A DNA stretch of 64,000 nucleotides from Caenorhabditis elegans (taxonomy: Eukaryota; Nematoda; Chromadorea; Rhabditida; Rhabditidae): NCBI RefSeq assembly GCF_000002985.6, contig NC_003279.8:14942001-15006000 (forward strand), read 5' to 3'. This document shows, in pieces, positions 51,401-63,699 of the stretch. The notes below the pieces were generated by a model that had not been told where the DNA came from, searched no databases, and worked only from the letters and a program-made list of their open reading frames with translations. Position 1 is the stretch's first letter, and every line of letters begins with the position of its first letter. Made by a program: the position numbers and the translations under genes.

Positions 51401-51818
51401 TAACTTGACCCTTATCGATAGGTATCCATAATCCTTCACATCAATTGAAAGTTAAATGCTGCTATTAGGGTCGTGAGATGGGCTTCAATAGGAAACAGTT
51501 TTTGGAAATTTAACCTTAATAGAAGAAAATTCTAAAAAAAGGACTTGAAGTTAAATTGGTTTTTCTAGACTACAGAAACCTTAATCTTCTAACTTTTTAC
51601 CCCTAGCCTATTTGTGATATCTTTAAATTTTCTATTGTGATGTAGACAAATTTTCGTTTTCCAAAATTTGCTTCAAGCAATTACCAATTTAGCGTCCGGA
51701 GGACAACATCATTTTTTGAGCACTATTAAGAACTTTCTCAAAAACCTAACACCCATAACCATCAAAAAGTTTAGTAACATGTTCCAACGTCTACCTCCAA
51801 ACATCTGTTAATTTCGTC
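48420..51818. other. Intergenic stretch with no supportable gene
   Basis: It contains a CGGCAAATTTGCCG-type repeat at about 48640-48770, a perfect 15-bp-arm hairpin at 50496-50529, and a pyrimidine-rich stretch at 51060-51400. Minus-strand frames at 49763-50083 and 50347-50655 are uncertain and not called. The missing 5' exon(s) of the gene ending at 51960 probably lie here. A candidate with ATG 49213 and donor after ISPG (phase 1) is too weak to assert. Confidence 0.45.
50496..50529. repeat. Perfect 15-bp-arm hairpin
   Basis: Arm 50496-50510 (AGTAGTGTTCGGGTG) and arm 50515-50529 (CACCCGAACACTACT) are exact reverse complements with a 4-nt ACGA loop. It shares the AGTAGTGT / ACACTACT ends with the palindrome in the kin-1 intron. 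Confidence 0.9.
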
Positions 51819-51960
51819 AGGTTATGCCCGCGAAGACTATGCACAAGGAGGCAATGGTGGTGGTGGACAACAGCAGAACCAAGGATCCGGAGGAAACACC
51901 AACCCAGGTGGGCAGGTCTTCAAGGCCCGTACTGACCAGTCCTGCTACCTGGGACCATAA
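51819..51960 (+). CDS. Last exon of a small Gly/Asn/Gln-rich protein
   Basis: A good acceptor (atttcgtcag) at about 51820 opens a frame read as G|GYAREDYAQGGNGGGGQQQN, then QGSGGNTNPGG, then VFKARTDQSCYLGP and a stop at 51958-51960. Low-complexity Gly/Gln/Asn followed by a compact Cys-containing tail is typical of secreted or structural nematode proteins. AATAAA at about 52032 supports a genuine 3' end. An overlapping 102-codon frame starting at 51824 exists but is basic and non-descript. Upstream exons were not identified, so the product is partial and its function unknown. Confidence 0.5.
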
Positions 51961-52772
51961 GAAGATCGACACAAGAAGAGCCAGTACTCAGCCAAGAAAC
52001 AACTCAACTCATGGCCTTTTCCATATTTCCAATAAAACATTTCCAATAAGAAAATTTGGCGGAATACCTTTGATCTTCCAAGTATTTGACGTTCCTTCCA
52101 CCCACTTTACTTCTACTCAACTTAAAAACTAAACTTGAGACAAGGCCAATTTGAAGCAGTTTTCATATTATATGTAAACCTAGTTTAAAACATTTGAATT
52201 CAATTTTGAATAGTGCAGTTTAGCAGTTGCTATGTTTTTTCATCTTTAGCTTGTTAGACATCACCAGAATGTCAAACTAGACATTAATGTCATAAATTCT
52301 CAGTCTCAGTTTAAGTCTTTTGGGCTGAATGCTAATATTATCATAAACCTCCGACGTTTTTTTTTAACCTACGATAAGAAATACAACTTTGAAATATTAT
52401 AGCTTGCCCCACCCCGCACCTTCTGACAGTTTCTGTGTGGTTTTGAAAGTTTAAAAAAACCCGAGTGATTTGTCAAAGTTTAGTGGTTGTGGTGGTGGGC
52501 GATGTAATTGTTGTGTCGTCTCCCTACTTCTTTCTCTCTTACGCGCACATACAACCGCCCGTAAATGCATCCCTCTCTCTAATCGTTTTTCTACTACTGT
52601 CTCTCTCACTGACTATTACGTCGTCCATTGCAGGGGACACAAACGGTCAAGGTTTTATCCCCTTTTTTGGATCGTTTTAGGATTTGTGGATTCCTAGATT
52701 TCAGCGACGTACCTCTTTCTTTAAGTTAGTGATCTACTCATTACGTTTTGTCAATTCGCACAACTTTTAGAA

Positions 52773-55700
52773 ATGCGGCTGCTAATTCTCAATATATTAT
52801 TTGTGGTTTGGCAAATACATGGCGTCATCGGACAGAGTACAAATGCAGCTGTGGTGTCAACAACCGCGGCGCCAGTTAAGTAAGTTCTGTAAAATATTGA
52901 TGATCAAGAACCTAGGTTGAAACTTATTGTTAGCTTATGGTTCAGCGGGGTCATCATACACAAATTTAAATACTATTTATAATTTTAGACCAGCCACTTA
53001 TATGCTTGTCGCCCCAGCAGTAGTGCGACCCGATCAACCGTTCTCCGTTTGCATGAACCTTCTGAAACAAGCTACGGATGAAGACATGATTGTTCGGATT
53101 GAAGTGAGAACTGAACGGAACGAGACGATTGCTGCTCGAGTTATAAGCAATTTGAAGCCGGGAATCGCACAGACTGTCAGCTTGAGTGAGATGCCTGCTC
53201 AATCACTAACTCCTAGGCAAAGCTATAAGGTGAGAATGTATGGCAATTGATTTGACTTTGTAAGTTTTCATATTCAGCTCTACATCCGCGGGGAGACTCT
53301 TAACGCAGAACTCATATTTGAAAACGAAAATGAGTTAAAGTACGATCAAAAAGCTTTATCAGTTTTCATCCAAACAGATCGAGCAATCTATCGGCCTGCT
53401 TCTCTTGTTCGATACCGGGCAATTGTAGTGAAATCGGACTTGAAACCTTACGTCGGAAACGCTACTATTAAAATTTTCGATCCAAGCAGAAATCTGATTT
53501 CACAGACGATTGGTGTAACTTTGGATAGAGGTATGTGTCTAATAGGTGTCTGTATGTGAAAAAGAGTAGGATTCCAGGAGTATACAGCGGCGAGCTCCAA
53601 CTTGCCGAAGAGACTCTCCTTGGAGATTGGTTTATCGAGGTGGAAACCTCGAATGGAGTCCAGGACAAGTCGTCATTTACGGTAGATACATACGTGCTTC
53701 CCAAATTTGAAGTGAATATCAAGACGTCTTCGTTTATAACTATTAACGATGATTTGTCAGTGTTCGTCGATGCAAAGTGAGCTTTATTTTTAACCGGATA
53801 AATCATAATATTCAAAATTTGAAGGTACACATATGGAAAAGGCGTTGCTGGAAAGGCCAAAGTATCTCTAGAGCTTCCATGGCACAGATGGCATGCGATG
53901 GTTCCCACTATCATTGACGAAAATGGAGTCAAGAAGGAAGAGGAGCTGATGGTCGAGCGTACTGTAAAGCTGAACAGACAAGGAGAAGCGGCAGTTGTTT
54001 TCTCGAATGATGAGCTCAAGAGGCACAAGTTGCTACATGTAAGTATTAGAAGATTTATCCTGTTGTTAGACCTCTCTATTCTAGGAATGGGGAGGAGGTT
54101 CAATTCGAATTGTTGCCTCAGTCACTGAAGACATCACTGAAATCGAAAGAAACGCTACTCATCAAATTTCAACGTTCCGTGAGGAGGTCAAACTTGATGT
54201 TGAAAAGCAGGGAGACACCTTCAAGCCAGGACTCACTTATAATGTTGTAGTTGCACTGAAACAAATGGATGACACTCCCGTGAAGGCAACTTTGCCAAAG
54301 AGAGTTCAGGTAAGTAGATCTCTAAAATTTCTTCCAAAAAAACTACCGTTTCTAGGTATCAACATTCTACAACTATCCATACAATCATGACACTTCATCT
54401 CTGCAAGAGGAAAAAGAAACAAAAATTGTGGAAGTTGACGCTCACGGCACCTCGGTTCTCACCCTCCAACCACCAATCAACTGCACTTCTGCTCGCATTG
54501 AGGCTCATTATGATATTGGTGGCAAGGACAACTTCACAGCCACCCCAATATATTCCTCGCTATATGTCGAGGCAGCCGTGAGCCCAACGAAGAGTTTCCT
54601 GCAGCTTTTGGCTGATAATGAGGGAGCTGTTGATGTAGGAAAGAGTCTTAGCTTCTCGTTGAAGGCTACCCAGCCGCTGTCGACAATTACCTATCAGGTA
54701 AGTGGCTGGAGTTAAAATTTCTACATTCAAAATTAGAGGTTCTGTAGGTCATGTCTCGTTCGAACATTGTGGTGTCTCAACAAATGACTGTTAATTCCGA
54801 ACATGCGACCATTAGCTTCCCAGCAACGGCTAACGTACGTTATTTCTTTCAAGTTTTGCTTACAATAGGTCATGTCTAAACAAACAATGTGATTTTTCTT
54901 TACAAGAGAGTCTTAACTATGTAAATTATATAGACTTTTAAAATTCAGATGGCCCCAAAGTCACGGTTGATCGTCTATGCCATTATTGAGAGTAGTCAAG
55001 AAGTTCTTGTTGATGCACTTGACTTTAAAGTAGAAGGAATATTCCAAAACCAAGTGGCACTATCAATTGACAAACAAGCAGTCGAGCCAGGACAGAATGT
55101 GAAGTTTAAGGTCACATCTGACAAGAACTCTTTTGTTGGGCTTCTTGTGGTAGATCAGAGTGTTCTCTTGTTAAAAACTGGCAATGATATCACTAGAGAA
55201 AAAGTTGAGCAAGACTTGGAGAATTATGACTCTAATAATGTTGGAGGAGGATTCGGGGGTCCACGGCCATGGGAGGCAATTGATAGAAAGAAGAGGTCCA
55301 TTTGGAGACCTTGGTGGGGAATTGGAGGGAGTGATGCTCAATCAATCTTTTCTGTACGTCCTTGATATACAGTTTGCATTTCCTAACTTTAATCAACTTC
55401 AGAATGCTGGGCTTGTAGTTTTGACCGACGCCCTCTTGTACCGCGAGCCTCAACGTGAATTTATGTCAGGTACGTTTATGCGGAGAAACAAAGGTTCGAT
55501 TTTGTTTTAGAAAGAAGACTTAATACACCCGGAGGTCTTACAGTAATGATGATGGATGGTGCTCCAGGAATGGCTGAAGCCGCATTCGCCGCTCCGCCAA
55601 TGGGCGGGTCGTCGCCTCCACCGCCGACAGTTCGAAAGTTCTTCCCACACACCTGGATTTGGTCGGATCTCAACTCTACTAGGTGAGTAGTAAAATTCTT

Positions 55701-58700
55701 GGAACCCTCTCAAAAATGAATTTTTCCAGTGGAGAAGTTGAGATGGAAATTGAAGCTCCGGACACCATCACCTCGTGGGTCGCCTCCACTTTTGCAATCA
55801 ATGAGGAAAATGGTCTCGGTGTGGCTCCAACGACTTCAAAACTTCGCGTGTTTCGTCCATTTTTTATTCAACTCAATCTTCCATATGCTGTCCGTCGTGG
55901 AGAAAAGTTTGCACTTTTGGTGCTTGTTTTCAATTATATGGAAAAGGAGCAAGATGTGCGTCCCGTGGTTTAGACACTGTTCCAAAAATCAATAATTTTT
56001 CAGGTAACAGTGACTCTGAAGTATGATAAAGACTCTGGTTACGATCTCCTGAAGAAAGATGGAACTGTAGTAAGGCGTGACGAGGTTGGCCAACAAAATG
56101 TTCGTATTGTGTCCGTTGCTGGTGGAGGAACATCGAAAGCAGTGTACTTCCCAATTGTGCCGTCTTCAATTGGAGAGATCCCGGTACATATAAGCGCTAT
56201 TGCATCCCAAGGTGGTGATGCAGTAGAGATGAACTTGAGAGTTGATCCACAAGGATATAAAGTAGATAGAAATATTCCATTTGTCATTGACCTCAACAAT
56301 AACTCTTCGGATTTCTCCAAAAATCTTGAGCTTATCTGGCCAAACGACGTGGTTGATGGATCGCAGAAGGCAAGATTAGATGTGATTGGTGATATGATGG
56401 GACCAGTGTTAAACAATGCTCATAAGCTCGTACAAATGCCATATGGATGTGGAGAACAGAATATGTTGAACTTGGTTCCAAATATTTTGGTGGTCAAGTA
56501 CTTAAGAGCAACAAATAGAAATGAGAGCCAATTAGAGACAAAGGCTATCAAGTTTATTGAGCAGGGAATTCAGAGGGAGTTGACGTACAAGTGAGTTTTC
56601 AGTAACAAAATAATATATATACTTACGAATCTTATTTCAAGCCGCTAGAGACAGTGCAGTTTCAAAAAGCACCTATTTATTTCACATGAAAATTCTGAAA
56701 CTCAGTTTAAAAAGATATCAATTGATGAAATAGGGGGGTGGTGTCCTAGAATGAATACGGAGGTTTATTAACTACGTTCTAACGAGTTAGATGCCGTATA
56801 TTCTCTATTAGTGCTGCATCTCCAGTAGTACTGCAGTCTCTAATAGTGCTACATTCAAAAAGGGCTTGAAAAATAGTGCTACAGTCTCTATTTGTGCTGC
56901 ACACCTTTTTTCTATTGGAAGAATCACTCAATAGTCGACATTTTGGGAAGTGTTTCGTATATATTTGATGACTTTTGACTTTTAGTGATCTCCAATTGGA
57001 AATAAAAAATTAGTGCTGCAGTGTCCAGTAGTACTCCAGTATCTAATAGTGCTGCGTTCAAAAAACGCCTGGAAATTAGTGATGCATGCAGTATTAGTGA
57101 ATTAATAGAGAATATACGGTAGTCAGTTTTCAAAGGTTTTCCGGTTAACTTCAGTCTCATTCCAGACGTGCTGACAACTCTTTCTCAGCTTTTGGCGATA
57201 GTGATAAAGCTGGTTCAACGTGGCTCACCGCATTTGTCGTTCGATCGTTCCATCACGCCAAACAATACGCATTCGTGGATCCTAATGTTATTTCCCGAGC
57301 AGTCGCATTCTTGAACTCTCAACAAATGGAGTCTGGTGCATTTGCCGAACGTGGTGAAGTTCATCACAAGGATATGCAGGGAGGTGCTCAGGACGGGGGT
57401 GTAGCTCTAACGGCATTTGTGCTAATCTCGATTTTGGAGAATGGAATGGAGAATGGAAAGGCGGTGACGTATTTGGAAAAGCATTTGGATGAAGTATCTG
57501 GAAATGCGTATACAATGGCTGTAGTGGCATATGCACTTCAATTGGCAAAAAGTAAGCAAGCTGGAAAGGCATTCGAGAATTTGAAGAAACATAAGATCGT
57601 TGAGAAAAGTGGAGATGTGAAGTTTGCCAGTGCTCAGAAAAAAGTGGAGAAACTAAAAGAATCGAGAGCGTATATGTTCCAGGCCCGTCCAGTAGACATT
57701 GAAACTACCTCTTACGCAGTTCTTTCTTACCTCGCCCAAAATCAAACCTCAGAATCTCTCTCAATTATTCGTTGGTTAGTATCCCAACGCAACGAGCTAG
57801 GAGGATTCACTTCCACTCAAGACACTGTCATGGCTCTTCAAGCTCTCTCTTCCTACGCAGCAGTCACTTATTCCGACAAACACACAAGTCAAGTAACAAT
57901 TCTCAACGGAAAACATACTCACTCATTTGATATCAACATAAGAAACGCAATTGTTCTCCAATCCTATCAACTATCTTCATTGAATGATGCAGTTTCAATT
58001 AATGCCAATGGAACTGGTGTGGTCTTCGCTCAGTTGAGTTATTCTTACTACAGGGACTCTTTGAATGACGATGCTCCGTTCTTCTGCTCCCAGGAGATCA
58101 AGGAAATAAGAGCTGGAAATCGACTGCAATTGGATTTGTGTTGCAAGTGGGCTTTTTTCAAATTTTTTCAAGTTTTATAAAAAGCCACGTGAAACTTTTA
58201 TTTTTTTTTATTTTCGACAAGTTATATGTGTTGAAACTTGAAAATAAAAAACATACGCCAAAATTTTGTAAAGCAATTGCTGGCCGGAGTAAGGCCCACA
58301 TTTCGCACCTCACAGCCATGGAAGACCTGATTTAGTCATTTTAGTATCATCGGAAAGGTTTCATTTTTATTTTTATAATGCTAAACTGACTAACCACTTG
58401 CCGTACTTTACTTTGAAATAGTAGGAATGAAAGTAGTTAACAACAAGTAGAAAATGAGCAAACATGTTGTCAATTTACGCACCATTAAAATCTCAAAAAA
58501 AGCCTGCTTTAATGGTGGAGTAGCGCCAGTGGGAAAATTGTTAAAAGCTGCTCCTATGGTTCCAAAATGACCGAATATCATAATAAATTTCTTCAAAATT
58601 AAAAGATTTTTATTCACAGTCAAAGAGTGACAATTACTCATTTTTTTTTCATTATCTCTATTTAAACATTTTAGTGGTCGGAACATTTTTTCAAAATTTT

Positions 58701-59453
58701 GGCAATGTGCCAAAACTTTGACCGGAAATTCTGAAAAATCTGAAATTTTTTGAAGTTTTTATTATGATATTCGGTGGTTTTGAATCATTAAAAGTGCATT
58801 TGAACAAAATCCCCACTGGCGCTACTCCACCTTTAAATTTTAGTATCGCGACTAGAAAATTAGTAAAATGTAATGCCAATTTCAAATTCAAAAAGAGAAC
58901 TGTTTCAGCTATACCCGTCCTGGAAAGTCTAACATGGCTCTAGCCGAAATTGATGCCTTGAGTGGTTACCGATTCGATGCGGAACAGGTGCATACTTTGA
59001 CAAGTATTGAGGATTTGCAAAGGGTGGAGATGGAAAAGGACGACACTAAGATGAACGTATATTTCAACCCGGTAACTGAACATGCTTCCCGATTTCTATC
59101 TAACTATTTTTCCAGCTCGGTGGCCGTCCGGTATGTCTCTCGTTATACTCTGATGTCACTTATCAAGTTGCCGATCAAAAACCTGCCAACTTCCGATTAG
59201 TGGATTACTACGATCCGGAGGAGCAGGTAACACAAAATTAAACGTCTAGCGTTTCTAGTTTGCAAAATTTCAGCTCAAAATGACATACGCCGCCAAGCAA
59301 ACACGATCGCTGCAAGAGAAATGTGGGGAAGACTGTTGGCCACCGATTTCCCCATCACTGCCTCCATTTGACGAGTCGACAGTAACAGGCACGTCCTCTG
59401 GTTTTGGTGCCAAGTGGTGTGCTCTTATCATTGCTGTGCTCCTTATTGCATGA
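52773..59453 (+). CDS. tep-1: Thioester-containing protein TEP-1 (alpha-2-macroglobulin/CD109-like)
   Basis: Exons: 52773-52879, 52989-53229, 53278-53530, 53578-53776, 53825-54038, 54085-54309, 54356-54697, 54748-54834, 54949-55353, 55403-55469, 55511-55682, 55730-55955, 56004-56590, 57166-58146, 58909-59071, 59116-59226 and 59274-59453. Together they give about 1,519 residues, the normal TEP length. The N-terminal [20 protein letters not shown] is a signal peptide. Macroglobulin domains follow ([37 protein letters not shown]). A dibasic DRKKRS near residue 668 may be a cleavage site next to a bait-like region. The thioester PYGCGEQNM has Cys995 and Gln998 intact. The thioester-domain helices ([14 protein letters not shown]) and a receptor-binding-like C-terminus follow. 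The last residues ([12 protein letters not shown]) form a hydrophobic tail preceded by small residues, as in GPI-anchored CD109. TEPs bind targets covalently in innate immunity. The trans-splice acceptor at 52770 fixes the start. Confidence 0.95.
56788..57122. repeat. MITE with CCGTATATTCTCTATTAG ends in tep-1 intron
   Basis: TGCCGTATATTCTCTATTAG at the left matches, inverted, TTAATAGAGAATATACGGTA at the right. Between them, the unit AGTGCTGCAGTCTCTAATAG is repeated several times in imperfect tandem. It lies in the 575-bp intron between the thioester exon and the following 981-bp exon. Confidence 0.85.
58508..58836. repeat. Palindromic MITE, family A copy 3, in tep-1 intron
   Basis: Ends TTTAATGGTGGAGTAGCGCC and CACTGGCGCTACTCCACCTT are the best-preserved terminal inverted repeats of the family. 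The core matches 561-966. It sits in the intron 58147-58908, 70 bp before the next exon. Confidence 0.85.
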
Positions 59454-59883
59454 ATTTGCTGCTTTTAACCATGTTAACCTTGTTCCATTTGAATCCCCGT
59501 TTTTAATTGTTTGCTCTGCTCCATTGATACGGTTATACCCCTTCTCTTTCCTAAACTTTCAGATTATTTTTCAGAAATTTACTGAAATGGGTGCTGCTCT
59601 CGGATCGTCATGCCCCACCCCGCCCGTCCGTTGATTAATAATATTTGTATTTTTTGTCGATAAAAGTTTTGATATTTTGATAGTTCCGCCAACAACAAAA
59701 AGTGCTCTAGACTCAAAAATTCATGTTCTATCATTTTACTTCTTCATCGATGAATAAGTGAGGGACATCCCCGTTGCAAAGAAAGAATACTTGAAAATGC
59801 ATGAGAATGTTAAAAGGAATAGGGTAGACACTGGAGTAGGCTAGGATAAGAGGAAACATTCCCCTAGAGGAGAAGCTCCCAAA

Positions 59884-62800
59884 ATGAGATCCTCTTTACT
59901 TCTTCTCGTGTTCTTCCTTTCTATCGGATGGGCACGGTATTGTGTACATAATGAGAAGGTTAGTTAGGATTGGCTCATAAAAATTGCTCACATTAGGGCT
60001 TTCAGGTTAGGAGCCTTTTAGGCCTGTCTTTCAAAACTAGATCTTTTTGCTGGCAGGCGTTTATAGTTTTAGATGAAACCCCAAAACGGAGTAGTTCTGC
60101 CAATTTATTAACGTTTAAAAACTTTTGACAAAAATCCACTTACAATTTGGCACATTGATTTGAAAATAATTTCCAAATGAAGAATAATTCCTCAAGAAAA
60201 AATGAGTTCTACACGCGGTAAATAACCAATCTAGAAAGTTTACCAAAACAACATAACGTAAAAAGCATGACAAAGCTTACGCGTACGGCTAAAGTAACAA
60301 AAAAAGCTTTATGGTTTTTTGTAATCTTTTGAAAACTCCAAGTAATTGATACGCATAAATTTCTGCAGAAACATTTCAACTAGTACACCATTTTTCAGTC
60401 TTTTTCAATAGTTTTTCAGCAAAAAGTAGCACTTCGAATATTAATCGAGATATAAGCTACGAATGTGGTAGTTGAAGTGTATGACTGATAGCTTATGGGG
60501 AAAAAATATGCGGAGAAATATCCAAACTTTCAGAGTTGGTGCCAAGGTCATAATATTTGGGGATGGTGCTTTCATAATAAGTCATCTGGTGTCTTTAATT
60601 GTGACGATAACGCATTTTGTGTGTCACAGGAGCAACTAAAGAACAAAAAGTCCTCGGGATGCTTTTTACGAGACAATTCTTCGATTTGTTGCTGCAATGA
60701 TGCGGATGGTTGTAATTTAGGCTTCATAGGTGTGCAGCCAAAATACGCACACGGTCAGCAGTGTACCAATTCGATGGAGGTACCAAATGAGGATATTAGG
60801 CAGTTCAGGCCGTGGTGAGTTACGTTTCATATAGATAGGCACATAAATGTGTTTTCCTGCTTTCAAATAGTCAGAAAGCAGGGCCCGTTCGTTTCTTCCA
60901 GACTCCCAACCTCCCTCCCAGAAACCGTCTGCGAAAAATTAAAAACAAAGCACGAAGTTAAATTAACCAAGGCTTTCGGTTGCGTGTGATTAGGCAAACT
61001 GTACATGCTTTGTATAGATTTTTGAACTTAAATAAAAAAACAATTCAATATAACACCTAAAAACAAACTATTGACTGATGTGACGTCACACCAATTACAT
61101 AATAGTTTTTGTGACGTTCTTATTTATTTGAAAAATGACATCTCTGCAACACGGCCCGAGAGTGGTACCTGTGCGCGATTTGTCTACCGTATACCTGTTT
61201 TCTCAAACAAAGGATGGTCCAACATTTTTGTGATGCATAAAAAAATGTCCGAAAATAAATTCTACATTTTTTGGACCAAAGCCTTTTTTCTTATCACGCG
61301 CCCAAACCTGGTTGCACTTAAATGATCAGTAGAGTGCATTTGTTCGAAAGTATATAAGCTCGTAACCCCATAACGGCAAATTTCCCAGTGGAGCGAAGCA
61401 GGCGCGAGGAAGGCGAGAGAAGAGGCAGGTAAGAGTCGCGTGATAAAATCTTCAGTTCATAAGAATGCCTACAATAGAGCATTCGGCAATGAGAGATTTA
61501 GATCCTATCACTACGAGATATTCACGCGCGCAGATAATTTTTAAAAAATAATTTAAAAATGCTAGGTTAAACGTTAATGCCCGTAATTAAATGTTTTACA
61601 ACTTTCTCAGCGACGATCCCTTCTGTTATTCGGTTCTCACCGCTGAAGACGACGGAGGACCAACTACCGTAACCCGTGGATGTCATTCCCGAAAAATGGT
61701 GATGCATCATATGTCGAAGAATGAGGATGACAAGTACCAAAACAATACGAAATGGCGGGAAACTAAGCAAATCGCTGAGATGCCGAGTTGTGCAGAGATT
61801 CTTAAGGATCAACCAAAAGTTAATGGGACCACTAGTATGTGTGTGGATTTCACGTATGATCAGGTAAGTAGCCCGAAAATGGAGTAGAACTTTGCTAAAG
61901 TTTACTCAAAATGAAAAAGGAAATGAGATAATCTAGAGTTTTTTTTAGATAGTTTTCACATTTTCAGTCAAAGTTTGGGGGCATTTACAAACTTGAAAAT
62001 TTTGAAATGTCCTAAAACTCTGAAAAAAATTGTTGAAAATCTGAAACATATTAAATAGGTTGTCTTCTTTTTGTTCATATCGGACCTAATATTTAGAGAA
62101 TTTCTGCATGTTAGAATAGAAAACTTCAAGGAACTCTCAAAAGTTATATAATGAAATCTCCCCCACTAACGCTACTCCACTTCAAAATGCTCAATAGTTG
62201 AGCAATATTTATAACGTAACTTTGGCAGTCTATATCTCAGATGGATATAATGTTATCGAACATTTATCAACTGACAACACAATTTTTACCTTTTGTCTAT
62301 AGCTTGGACTGGCCCCTCGATCTCTGTGAGCTTTTTCCGGCGTCCCTTTTGTAGAAAACTGGAGCCCCAAACTGAAATTGAATTAATCTAATGGATGTTG
62401 CTTCGATTTGATATTGGGGCTTCAGTTTTCTACAAAAGGGACGCCGGAAAAAGCTCTCAGAATTCGAGGGGGACATCCCCCTTCGTCCCCCATAACAGCC
62501 CTATCTATAGCTTTGTATTTGAACATTAAAGGGTGTCTTAGAAATGAACCAATGCACTTGGTCCATCACGCTTTGATATACAATAAATGCGGTAATTTTT
62601 CTCTCAGAAAAATGTGACATCATAACGCTCTTAACCATGAGAAATCAGTTGAGAAGGCTGCGTCCAAAACACCGCATCTACTGTAGATCAAACCGAAATG
62701 GCACCACGTGCCCACAAAGTCGGCAAGACTCAACATTTGCTCGGCAGGAGTTTACTTTTTTGCTTGATTTTTTTTTGCTTAAGTATGAACGCGAAGTTGA

Positions 62801-63523
62801 AGATCTCGGCCATAAAATATGTTGTGTAAAATCAGATTAATCATTGGCCACGTTTTCGATGATTTTATGCCGCCTAGCATATTCTTATTTGAGGAAACAC
62901 GTATATAAAGGTAGTGTAGTCGAATTTTTTTTATTGCTTTATTAGACTCAAAATTGTCTAAAACTTTTCCAGCCGCTGCGAAATTTACAAGTCGGTCAAA
63001 TTTCAAATTTTAACTAATAGTAGCTATTTAGGTTTTTTTCATTTTTTGAGCCATCATAACTTTCCTTTTGAGAAGTTTTCAATAAGTTTCGAATTCGGTG
63101 TTTTCAGACAATTCTGATTCTAATAATGCTTTAATTGCTTTATATAAAGCAATAATTGGTCAAACCCCGATTTTTGATGAAATTTTAATTCCGTTTCGCG
63201 GACAGAATAATGTCAACGAAGTTATCGTCTAAATATCAAAATTTCAGTTTTCGTTTTTTTTTTTCAAAAGTTCCAAAATAGAACCCATATCTCAGGAGGC
63301 CGAAGATGGTGAAGAAGTAGATGAGCCAATTAAAATGAAGGGTCGACTGTGCTGTTGTGCTGGATCCAATAAATGCAATGAACATGCAATGTGGGCTGAT
63401 GAGGGGATCTCGTTAACTGAAATGTTGGAGGAAATCGAGGCGAGGAAGGTTCCAGTTGATAGTTCCGCCCCAGTTAATATCATTCTATCAATCGCGTTTA
63501 GCATTTTCCTAATTCATTTTTGA
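59884..63523 (+). CDS. Secreted two-domain Ly6-like cysteine-rich protein, probable GPI anchor
   Basis: Exons are 59884-59958, 60534-60814, 61611-61863 and 63296-63523, giving 278 residues with consistent phases (0, 2, 0). MRSSLLLLVFFLSIGWA is a signal peptide. Two cysteine-rich modules follow. The first opens RYCVHNEKSWCQGHN and ends in SSICCCNDADGCN. The second opens CDDPFCYSVLT and ends in GRLCCCAGSNKCN. The CCxxxxxCN endings are the hallmark of Ly6/uPAR three-finger folds. The C-terminus PVNIILSIAFSIFLIHF after small residues looks like a GPI-attachment signal. AATAAA at 63600 is 77 bp after the stop. It begins 431 bp after the tep-1 stop on the same strand, and its own leader ATG is three bases after line-start AAA sequence. 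It faces pole-1 tail to tail. Ligand unknown; nematode Ly6 proteins often modulate receptors. Confidence 0.85.
62316..62468. repeat. Hairpin with 42-bp arms in Ly6-gene intron
   Basis: Arms 62329-62370 and 62414-62455 are reverse complements with a single mismatch (GGAGCCCC against GGGGCTTC region) and a 43-bp spacer. Weaker pairing extends the stem outward by about 13 bp. It lies in the 1.4-kb intron 61864-63295. Confidence 0.9.
62920..63110. repeat. Diverged family B fragment
   Basis: 'tttattagactcaaaattgtctaaaact' and 'gagccatcataactttccttttgagaa' resemble parts of 16008-16557. It is strongly diverged and without a mirrored arm. Confidence 0.4.
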
Positions 63524-63699
63524 AAAGTTGTATTATATTTTAATTTAATCTGTTTGATTTTCCTTGATTTTCGGTCGCTGCTTTCTCACATTTATCTTAA
63601 ATAAATAGCTGAAAATGAATTCATTGGAAAAATGAGTAGATATATGTTACAGTAAAAAGTAGTTACCCGAAAAAATACAACCAAAAAAATTAGGGAAAT

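Noticed and set aside
61071..61325. 84-codon frame between exons of the Ly6-like gene
   Set aside because: Lies in an intron, no compatible splice phase, and no domain.
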